A stretch of 64,000 nt of DNA from Homarus americanus (Eukaryota > Arthropoda > Malacostraca > Decapoda > Nephropidae): assembly GCF_018991925.1 (NCBI RefSeq), contig NW_024724368.1, forward strand, positions 3,004,742 through 3,068,741, in the 5' to 3' direction. The position numbers and the translations under genes are program-made. Each line of letters starts with the position of its first letter. The first letter of the stretch is position 1. Positions 35,601 through 47,959 of the stretch are shown piece by piece. The notes under the pieces were generated by a model. The model saw nothing but the letters and a program-made list of their open reading frames with translations, ran no database searches and had not been told where the DNA came from.

Positions 35601-38600
35601 CCTGTGTCTGTCGTGGAAAAGAGAGGATACCTAAGCGAAATGAATATACTGTATATTACAATGCCTGAAGTAGGTACAATAAGGAGTTACCTGGCCTATA
35701 ACTAGCTGTGTAACATTCTCATTAGAACTACCCATTCACTAATAACTGCCACTGCAAAATAAGTGTATGATCTATTATCAAATACCTATGCAATTGAAAA
35801 AAAAACATTAAGAAAGTAAAAATGAACTTACAAAAGCCAAAAAGCGTATCACTAAGGTCTGGTCCTCCCCAAGATCTGGTGTTGACTATTCCTGTGAAGG
35901 TTGGCACTGAGCTAGCCACAACACCCTGTCGCATTTCTACGTCCCCTTGTTGCACTTCAACAGGAGACTTATTTGAAACCCTAGATCTCTGAGTTACAAT
36001 TTCTGTTCTGCGCCTTGTATTCACAGGTCGGCGACTTCCACTTTTGCGTCTGCCAGTGAAGGTCACCCTGTCGGGGCCTAAAGGACCAGTAATTCCAAGG
36101 CGTCGGGCTGCATGCTGAAAGGTGACAAAAGAAAAATTAACCTATTTTTTTCTTCTCAGTATTGCAGCAGAGGACAGACAGGTAGCTCTCCTCACTTTAT
36201 CTGGGAGCGGGCAAAGAATCTCACGGGTGTTCTGGCACAATAATTCTTCAAAATGTTGCTTAGATCCCTGATATAATGGGTCACATTAAAGATGGTTGAA
36301 AGGTATGAAGTAACAATTAGTTCAGAACTATAATTCACAGAGTAAACTAATAATTTACCAGTGTACACACAATCAAAAAAGTATCTGCACATTTTATGCA
36401 CCAAAGATGATGGACATTGCAAATTGCCATATATCGCTTGCTAGTGACATTTCCTGTTTTATCCACAGTAAATATAATTATTATATGTACACTCAAAAGA
36501 AAATATGGTAAAGGTGGAGGAGACGGTTAATAGTAGAAATTATGTATCAAATGGCACCAAAATATCTGGGGATGCTCTTTGCTTACTAAACATGAAAATG
36601 AAAATGCACAGAACCTAACAGAACCTGACCGAACCAACCTAACCTTACCTAGCTTCCTAACCAGGGGCAGAGCCCCTCAGACCCCCTGGCACAATAAACA
36701 GAAGAACTTACTTTGATATCTGGTACTAATGAAAACAATTTTCGTAAAGCATTTTTGTGGACATGAGAGCACGATTGGTTGTTGCACTGAAACTCATATT
36801 TCCTCTTCACTGTCTGTTCTCTCTGTATTTTGAATGCTTGCACATCTTCCCAACCAGTCCATGTTTACAGATGAGCTCTTGGAGACAGATAACTCGTGAT
36901 ACGATAAACAGCGAGATGCCAAGACGCCAAACTATGAAGGGGAAATCAAGATGGCTTTCTTGCCTCCCCTTGTGGAAGAACAATAAGTATACGAACATAC
37001 AGTTCACTTATTAACCAATGCTAATCAAAAGAAATTGGAAATGTATCAAAAGCCATATTACTGTATGGGAATCAATTCCAACATTATGATTCTCATCATT
37101 TATACACACAAGAAATTGTACTGTAATTCAAATAAAAAGTTGTTGTATCAATTTTACTAGTTAATATCATCCAAAGAACAACTGTGTAAAATATGAACAA
37201 AATCCGCATACTCCTGGTGGTAAACGTCTGCTCCACTATTACCGAAAACATATTACTCATGCGAACAATATGTAGCTTGGTTCAGGTTGGTGGTTAAATT
37301 GTATCATAGGATAAAAGTAAAAGTAAAAGATCATTTAGGAAATCACCAGACCCAATGTGTACAAATACTTTTTGATCGTGTGTACAAGTTCTCATATAAT
37401 TCACGGAGTAATTGACGCCTTGCATAAACCAATCCAAAAGAGGGAAGGAGAGAGTGTAGTGGATTCCTCCCCTACAAGCACCGAACCTTCTCGAATTCCC
37501 CAGCCTACACCTCCAGCGCCTCCCACGGAGCGGGGGTCAACTATCTACCCACGCCTACCCCCGCCTTATAAGGCCTGACACCGCTGTGACCAGCCTCTTT
37601 TCTACCCAGTGCCACCAGCAAGCAACACCTCCGCGCCAGCCGTGCGGCTGCCGCTCCCGCCAGCGACCTTGGCGTTCCTCAAGCCGCATGTCCCTCCTCT
37701 GGGCACCCTCACCACCCAGCTCTCTCTACTCAACGCTTATTACCATGCTACCTACCCAGCAACAAGCTGCATTGTACATCCAATACAATATGTATACAGT
37801 GAGCACATTGTGAGTTTCCTTTCTCCATCCCATCCTGAGTGTGAACCAATATCTCATAACCCTACAAGAGCACATCCCCCTCTAAACCCCTTTGGTTATT
37901 AGAGAACGATGGCCATTAAAGGTACAGTGGTCTTTAAAACTCCATATTCATTACCACACTAAGGTTATTAAAATATTGCTTCTTATTATATTGATTATTG
38001 CATCAAGAGTGTTTGCCCATTACTACTCAGTTGTTATTCAACAAATTAGTTATTACAAACACAATTGTCATTACATCCATTACACCACAACCATCATGAC
38101 ATGGATATGGCCATTATAAAACATTGGTAATTATATCATCATGATCATTACAGCAAGGTGGTAATGATAACATAAAAGTATAGTGAAAATTAATGGAGTT
38201 GTCACAATACTTACCCCTCTTGTGCCTTGGTTGAAGGTCGGACCCCTGGTGCCACATGATCTGTAGCTGGTGCTGGGAGGGGGTGCTGGCGGGCCCACAG
38301 CTGCAATTAACCCGGAATTATTTAGTCCATTCAGTGCCACGTTATCGATACTCAAGCATGAAATTATAATTACAGTATACATCAGTTTATAAATAATTTC
38401 TAATCCTCACTGTTACAATGAACATATATGACTGTAAAGTAAAAAATGTAACGTTACAACCCTGCCCGGAACTACCAAACAGGGCCCTCTGCTGTTTTGG
38501 GAGGGATTACAGAAAACAGCGACATGATAATCTCTTGTGGTATCTACATTAATTTTCAGTAACTCATTCGATATTTACTCTACCAAGCATAGTAATAATA

Positions 38601-38803
38601 TGGTTCTTGGAACTGATTTGCTTGGATGATTCTTTAATTGTTATTTTCAATATCATTATCACAATTTGTTATTTTCACTATCATTATTGGGAACATTAAT
38701 GTATTTAGTTATAATTAGGATGGGGAGGGAAAGACACAGAATATACCGGTAGATATTTCAAGACCTGGTAAAAAACGAAATTGTATATGTATATGTATAT
38801 AGG

Positions 38804-38884
<81 letters not shown>

Positions 38885-39030
38885 GACCATTGTGGACCTG
38901 GTCTCACCCTCCTCTGTATATATACACCTTGATTTGTATTACTCTCTCTAGTCTGTACTCACCCCTGAAGATGTGAATTACACGAAAGCGCTTGGGAACT
39001 TCGTGTTTTCTTCTTTCCTTGTGGTTATCA

Positions 39031-39065
<35 letters not shown>

Positions 39066-42000
39066 GTATGAACCTCCAGTGTGTGTGTATACAAAAGGAT
39101 ATCTAGCACAATTTTTATCACAAACGAGGTTTATCGTCTGTAGGTGGATCATAATTATTACTATGTTCAGTAACACTTGTACAGCTACCTCATGTTGCAA
39201 CACAGTTTGTCAAGGGTAAGTGTGTGTGTGTGCTACCATTGTGTCTCTGGAATCACATGTTTTATTTTATTTATCCTCATTTTACTTACTAGTAGTAGTA
39301 GTAGTAGTAGTTACTATTCCAATTCCACCACCGATGCTTCCACTGCCTCCACTTCCTCCACCGCTGCCTCCACTTCCTCCACCGCTGCCTCCACTTCCTG
39401 CACCAGTGTCCCCAATGAGGCCTCCACTTACTCCACCACTACCTCCACTTCCTCCACCGCTGCCTCCACTTCCTCCACCGCTGCCTCCACTTCCTCCACC
39501 GCTGCCTCCACTTCCTCCACCGCTGCCTCCACTTCCACCACCGCTGCCTCCACTTCCTCCACCGCTGCCTCCACTTCCTCCACCGCTGCCTCCAGTTCCA
39601 GTAATGAGGCTATCAACTTCTTGGATTCCCTCGAGGTTCTCACCCGTAAAATCTCTACAGAGGATTTGTGACACCTTCATTTTCCATTTGGTGCTCGAAC
39701 CATAGGAAGAGTTGAGGTGCAGCATGACCTCATCCGACTTGAACTCGTATATGTCTGTGGCCGAGAACCTTTTGTTTACTCACACATCTTACACGACCTC
39801 ACTCTAAAGTACCATTTCTTAAAGCTTCAAAGAGAGAGATAATATATTTTCATATGTTTTAGGTCTCATTAAAAGATCATTGGTCACCTTATGTGAATCT
39901 AGAGTGGATTAATTTGGATCACATGAAGATTAGACACCCCAGCTTATTTAACCTGATGATCAAAAACCCTAATGCTATGCCTAAGGAAGTTTGGTTAGTT
40001 TTTTTTACAGGAATTAGCCCACCCAGGCCACTGATAACATGTCTTCCTCGTATGAACCTCCAGTGTGTGTGTGTGTGTGCACTTACAGGTTCTGCCGGTA
40101 AGGTATCCACAATAGGGCTGGAGTTTGCCGTTGTAGATGCCTGTAACATGATAAGTCACGTCCCTGCAGCGGCCATTCTTCGTGGTAGGCAAGTCAACTT
40201 CAATCATCTCCACGCTGTCGGTAATAATGATAATTCAGTAAAATCATCATACAAGTTTGCAATTGATTTTAGCATGTATATAAACCATACAGGTATACAG
40301 TTCGGCTTGTGTGTTGACATAGTAGGTTAGCGGTGTACATAGACAGTGGAGGTATACACAGTTCCCAAAGCACTGAACCTAAATAGTATACACCTGTACA
40401 TATTCAACAATAGTAAACAGTAAGGCTATTTGGCCAAGGATAACAATGAAATAGAGTAACTGCAAAAATAAACATAAAGAAAGGTGTGAAGATGAAGAAG
40501 AGAGTCGAGAAGAGGAAGAAGATGAAAAGACAGAAGATGAAGAGGAAACATATAAAGAGGAAGACGATGAAGAAGAGAGTCGAGAAGAGGAGGATAAGTG
40601 TCTGCAAATTAAAATAAAGAGTTTGAAGATATGAAGTTCTATATCACGAGTCTGGGCTACTGCTCAGAGGGCCTCTTGGTTACTACTACTCAGAGGGCCA
40701 CTTTTGGTTACTACTACTCAGAGGGCCACTCAAGTCTGTAACACCAACAAACATGACCAACTTCTTGTTTTTATAATGTTATTACCGAGCTCCAACAAAT
40801 AAGGTCTTCAAGAGGATAACAAGGTTAGTAATTACACTATTCTAACATTTAAAAAAAATTATGCGAGATTAAACCGTGTGTTGACCAACTTACCTCACTG
40901 CGCAGTATTCTTCGCTGTGCTTGATGACCTGGAAGGAACACGTGTCCTGCAGTTTGTCCTGGAGCGGGTACTGCACGTTCTTGAAGTACGACACCTTCTG
41001 CGACGTTCTTTGTCCGCATGTACGGTAAACTGAGCAAAACACAAATATCTTAGAGATGTTTATAGCCATTTTCTGTGCAAGTAAATAAGGTATTTGTACG
41101 GTACAGTACTGTTCAATGAGCACAATGAGCCTTCTAAGACAACAGAGAACGGTGTACCAGTAATTAAATTGTAACAAACAAAACTTCAATGAATTAGAAA
41201 GAAATGATAAAACTAGAAACTTTAAACACAAGAGGAATGAAACAAGACTAGGGAGAGGCTCGCAATAATACAGTAAGCTATACAGGTACTAATTCTAGTC
41301 CTGAGAGAAGCACAGAAATGACACAAAACAAGTGACTATCAGTTAAATTGTCACTTATCTGTACAGTATATAAAAAGCATCAAGTATGTTTGCTTGTTTA
41401 TTTATTTGCTTATTGTTAATTTGTTTGGTTGTTTGTTTGCTGGCGTGGATGTTCACTACACACGGCTATAGTTTTGAAGGTAAGAGCTGAAATTTGGTAT
41501 GCTTATTTTTTACATGTGCAGTTAATTTTATCCAAGAAGGAACATATTACGTGGCTGCAACTTGTCAGAAGTCACAAATGAATGATTATCCTGAGAGAAT
41601 TAAATAAAATAAGTACTAAACAATGATGAAACACAATCAAATACTTGTAATGCAAAAAAAAAAAAAAATATGAAAATACCTTACAATAGAAAACAAGAAA
41701 TTCAACTAAATGGGAATCAAATACCTAAGTATAAAGTACATGAAATAAGGAGACTATGAAAAACTCCTATGAGACAAAGATAAAATAGCAAGAAATAGGG
41801 ATAAAACACAGACAAAAAAAATAATGAAACGGTAAATTCCACAGAATACCATGAAATGAAATATGACAAATGAAAACAATGGGGGTCATTCTAAGCAGCA
41901 TATTAAGAAGAGATTAGGGTCAACAAACTGTACATTGCTTGTCCCTGTCTTCTCCTACTAGTCTAGACCAGTTAACAGCATCACTGACCCCTAACCCCGG

Positions 42001-43534
42001 CTGACTTTTTGTGGCTTTGAAGTACTGCTGGAATGACTATCACTGGGCTCCATTTAGTCGAGTATCACCCAATCTAACACTTTACTGCCTGTATACCAAG
42101 AAACTACGCACACGGTATTAGTAATGTTGTTGTTGTATCTCGGTAAACATACAGTAAGCATACGTTTTCATTTCCCACCCAATTTTTATTTCGTAATCTG
42201 GTAACCTGGAGGACATCAATACCCTGTGTGTGCATGTACTCCAGAGACGAGCTAATACTGGACGTGATGTTGAGAGGAGACAGAATTAAGGTAAAGAGGA
42301 CAGTACATATAAAGTTAACAAAGGGATGTTTGAGGAGGGAGAGATAAAATGTAGATGGTTAGAGGATGTATAAAGCTGTAGTGATAAGTAGAGTGTGAAG
42401 AGAGAAGGAAGGGAAATGAAAGGTAAGGCAGGTGAGGATAATTAAAAGGTGTAGTGGAGTCACCATCAAGAATCTGTCTAACAGTTGGATCATGGGGTAC
42501 AGGGGAGAGATCATGGGGTACAGGAGGAGGATCATGGGGTACAGGAGGAGGATCATGGGGTACAGGAGGAGGATCATGGGGTACAGGAAGAGGATCATGG
42601 GGTACAGGAGGAGGATCATGGGGTACAGGAGGAGAGATCATGGGGTACAGGAGGAGGATCATGGGGTACAGGAAGAGGATCATGGGGTACAGGAGGAGGA
42701 TCATGGGGTACAGGAGGAGAGATCATGGGGTACAGGAGGAGAGATCATGGGATACAGGAGGAGAGATCATGGGGTACAGGAGGAGAGATCATGGGGTACA
42801 GGAGAACTACAGTGACAATGTCAACACTAATTTGGTCAGATGTATCGCCATGCCTCTAGCTAGTTATAAAGACAAGCGTGACTGAGGACTCTTTGAGAAC
42901 GTAGCGCAGTAAGACTCACAGAGGCAGCACAGTCCTTCTAGTCCGGAGCAGAAGTTGCCGAAACTACCAGCTAGCGCTAAACACTCAACCTCGCCGTAAC
43001 AGCTGCCCATCTCGTCTTTGTAGTTACATACCGAGTTGCCGAATACATTGAGAGGGTTTAACAGTACTGCAAGGAGGTAGACAGAAGAGGTAGTTTATCA
43101 TAATTTGTAGAGGAGGACACTGTTGACAGAACTGTTTACCTTGTGACAATAACTAAAATTTAGCTAAATTGTACAGACTTGGTAAAAACAATGTCGTTCA
43201 GATGACAGGTATGGTCTAACATAAAGTGATTAACAGATGTATTTGAGCAGCTAACTAGAAATCAATAGATGTAGCCTACATTAATACAGTAAGAACACAG
43301 ATACACTAGTGACACAGACAAGGGAGTGGTATACAGTAGTGTTAGTGTACAAGGAGAAAGACCTTACATCTCGAGTGGCTTGTCGTGATTCTTCCTGTGT
43401 GATAGAGGTCCAGGTCAGCCGGCAGCTCCGACACGCCCTCTACTGCCAACCCGCACCACCACCTGCAGCGGGTATCAACTGGTTAATGTGATAGTGTGAG
43501 GTGCATCAGGTGGAGAGAGAAAGAGAGAGGAAGA

Positions 43535-43575
<41 letters not shown>

Positions 43576-43632
43576 TTAGAATGCAGAAAGTAAGGGAAGT
43601 GGAGGGAGGGAGGAAGGAGAGATGAAATGCAG

Positions 43633-43712
<80 letters not shown>

Positions 43713-43771
43713 ACATCTCAATCCTGGCGGGTTGAGGTGTTGATTGCATGTAGAAGTCCGCGTGCTATTAA

Positions 43772-43847
<76 letters not shown>

Positions 43848-45200
43848 AACTAAACAGAGGGGTTAACAACACGAAATAGCCTTAGAAACGTAAATACACA
43901 AATGTATCTTCCCTTTAAGGACACGAAGAGCACATTAGCATCTCAACCAGAGGGTCTACTTGCCAACCATCACATCCCGCATGACTTTCCAAATCCCTGA
44001 CCACCAATACAAACTTTTTCCTACATTATTTTTTCTTCTAATATATATATTTTCTCAGTCCCTATACAATTTTCATGTCATACAACCTCAAAGCACTCGT
44101 TATCATTCATCTATAATCTAGAAAACTAGTCTGTACCTGGATGGGGGATTTAATTCAACATTAGACTGGTTTTGTGGGAGCATAAAACCCCCTGTATACT
44201 GTAGACATCCCCGCACCATGACCCAGCACCTTCATGGCTGTCAGTGTTCACCTCACCTCACTCACCATTTACAATAAAGGACTCATACAAGCCTGTTTAT
44301 CATTGGTTTATATTAATCCTTCATCTATCTTTCACCCTGTTAAGAGAACGACTGTCTTGCTAAAGCTGTTAACTATGCTGGAAGACTAGATTTTTCTGAT
44401 AGACATACCTGAAGGAAAGACCTGTATGACTGAACATTAAGAAGAAAACTGGTCTTTCAAGTTTAATGTCAAACAATCCTTAACCCCGAGAAAAACTATA
44501 TACATCAATAGTGTTGATATTACTGACACCGTGACATTAGGCTGACCCTGGTTATATAACAAGCACCGTGTTTCGAGGTCATGATATGTTAATTGGAATA
44601 ACTTATATTTCTGTGGAGGATAAAACGTCAATACTAGTAGGGAGTTAATCCTTCCTTTGGGGCCAGGATAGTTGTGGTGAATAATATTTTTTATTAATGA
44701 CCCCCCCCCCACACACACAGCTACACATGAGAATTTACTAAGATACGAGTTCAGTTTCTCCCAAGACGCTATCGAATTCACTTAACTTCCCCTCCTCCTT
44801 CCCCTTCCCAGCCCTGAAGGTGAGTAGTGGGCAGAGGAAGGTTAAAGGAGGACCCAGGATATTGACCCCCACCATACCTGCCTAAAATACCCCAGTGACA
44901 CCTAATACCATCCTGGCCAATAGCTGCTACACTACACCCACAACTACACCTTCCTCTACACCCACATCTACACCTTCCCCTACTCCATCTCTACGATTTC
45001 ACCTGTACTGTCATTTATTCATTTACATTCCCATATATGTACTGTATATTTGTAACGCGGGGTTTCGAGTATTATCACCGTATTCTCACATGCCCATTTT
45101 TTGTTATTCAGTGTGGTTTGTGGCGTCACTGTAGCCATGAGAGGAAGTCACAGCCAAATCTTCTGTATTTACATGACAACAGCGTCACAGTCGTGTTTAC

Positions 45201-45257
<57 letters not shown>

Positions 45258-47903
45258 GGGAGGGGTGGAGGTGGTTTGGCTGGCAACTATAATTACGAAG
45301 ATATTTTGAAGTTGAATACAAGTGTTTGTCCTGATATTTCTTAACGAATACACAAGTTATATATACTCATTATATTCAACACTTAACAAGGGGTATAGCA
45401 ACAATTCATTATACTCAATATTAAACATACAACATCCTAAAGTTCATAGGTCAGTGATAGAGACAGAGAGTTCACTAGCCCTTGTACACAACAGTAAATA
45501 AGAACACAATCGGATATACGCTTCCTGGTGGCGAAACAACTTTATGGTGTAGCAGCATCCAAGTATAGGCGAAGTAACCCACTAATTACTCAGTGTTAAG
45601 AATCAGATGACCACCAGGCAACAGTACAAATAATATCCTCTGGTCTGACACAACACTTAGGCTCCAGGATCCTCATATCAACAAGAATACTGAATTGTTG
45701 TAGTTGAAAGAGACGCCGGGGTAGAAATACTCGTAGAGAGAGCTTGTAGAACCAGTCAGGTGAACCAGGACGTGGGAGGGGAAGAGTGGAGGTGGGGCAG
45801 TGGCGTTGTACTGTACCTGTGTGTGGGAGGGCGGCGTGGTGACCGCTGATAGCACAGTATAATAAATATGTGTAAGAGGGAGGCGTTTCTGTCATGGGCA
45901 GGGCGTGTATACTAATCACGAGGACAGACACACACAGGAGTGAGTAAATGGGGATAAGAGGAGTGAGGAGTTGAGATAGCAAGGAAAGGGGTAAGAGAGC
46001 AAGATAGTGAGTAGAAATAGGGAGGGGGAGAATGAGGAGATAGAGAAGTTTAATGTGAGGGACAGGGAGACGGAGTGGCGAGGATAAGAGGCTAGGGAGT
46101 GAGATGTTGTTGGGGGAAGAGTGACGGAACCAGATTTAAGTAACACACCCTCCAGCTCTCAAAGGATGATATACTGTACTGAGAATAACGTAGAAAAATT
46201 AGTTCACCTGCATAAACATCGTAATGAGACACCTCGAAGCCACAAAGTCGCTCATACGTGGAAATAATCACTAGTGTACATTAGACAGATGTAAAGCCAC
46301 TGCATTTCAAGAGAAGGCCTGGTGTCTTCTTTAGCCAGCTGTCCAGTACACGTTAGTATATCGTATTACTGCTCCTCTTAACACCCAGTCTCTATCATCT
46401 TCTTTTGGAAATATAATCTACATCGTGTCAGACCTTGAAAGAAAGTTGGGTTAGGTTAGCTTATAACGTTACGATTTGTTTTTAGGATATAAAGCCTTGT
46501 CCCCATAAACCTCCTCCACATACGTCAAGAATTAAGTCTCCATTTTTTAAGACAAGAAGAAAGAATAATGTACAGACGGGTATTCTAACTCATGTCTTAT
46601 TAAGGTGGGAAGATGAGTGTCCAGAACACCTACGTTGCGTAACACCGTCCCTTAACCACAACAGTTAACACATTCTTGGAAGATGAGTCAACATCCTTTA
46701 GAGGCTAGAAAACAGCTAACCTCACTCCACATACCCGCAGTACTACTAATAATATCAGCTGGCCACCGAACTACCACCGAGGCCTTGTCTTGCCTTACAG
46801 GGATGACTTCTGTAAAGACGACAGCAGCATACATAAGGGTCTACTGGAGAGAGAGGTTATACTCTATACCAAAGGCATCTCCTATCATAATACATAATTT
46901 TAAAAAGACCGTAAAATAACATACAATAACACTACATTAGGTCTTATACACTCACTTAAGATAACAAACGCTATCATCCGTCACAACCTCAAGGGAACAT
47001 CTTTTCCCCAAAAAACTGAGCCGCAAGTTTATGAGAAATTAAAATTGCGAGAACTTATGGATGAATGACGTATGGATACAGCAACAGTTGAGGTGATATT
47101 TCAAGACAGTGATGTAGGAAGCGCCCATTATCCATTTTTTTTCCATAGACAGATAGACAAACACAGAAACAGACAGACAGAAGGACTGAAAGGAACCCAA
47201 TATAGTTCTTTGTATACCCCCTGAGCCAATGTTCCACCTAGCTTGTTTTGTACCACCTGGGATGACGAAAGATGCTACTTATCATCATAAGCCTTGTATG
47301 ATGAATGGCCAAGGTGGGGGTGGGGGGTTACTACTGTCTAGCTATCCTCTTCTGGAGAGATTTATGTTAAGCATTTTATCTCTCATTGAAGGCAAACCTG
47401 CAAGTCAGGTCGCTGTTATTGTGGTGAGAGGAACAAGCCCGTGTAATGACGAAGTCGTTTAATTTGTAAAGATATCAAGAAGCTAATAAGTTTTTCATAA
47501 GCTCTCAAGAAGTACACATAAATAGTTAAAGAGTGGTGGTGGTGGTGGTGTTGGAGGTGGGTAGTGAGGTCTTCAGAATAAAGAATTGAATAAGTTTGCC
47601 TCGCCCATTGTACAGTTAGACTTCACCTCACGTTCACTTTATGCACGTTCCTTTATGACACGTCCTTTAAACACGTTCACAACACACACACACACACACA
47701 CACCTATAAGAGTTTGTGCAAATATCACTCGAATACTTATTACCTATTGTCCTATTCAGTTCAATAAATCAATAGCTGAAAAAAGTCTGGTTCCAACAAT
47801 ACCGATACCTGGAACTGAAGAAAGGGTCCCTCTCTCTCTCTCTCTCTCTCTCTCTGGATACTCTTAACATATTGGCAGATTTTTTCTTATTATTATCATT
47901 ATC

Positions 47904-47959
<56 letters not shown>

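Noticed and set aside
39177..39705. Plus-strand Thr/Ser and Pro/Leu ORFs
   Set aside because: Antisense shadows of the Gly/Ser repeat in protease exon 6.
42432..42885. Long ORFs in three plus frames and two minus frames
   Set aside because: Produced by a 21-bp minisatellite inside a protease intron.
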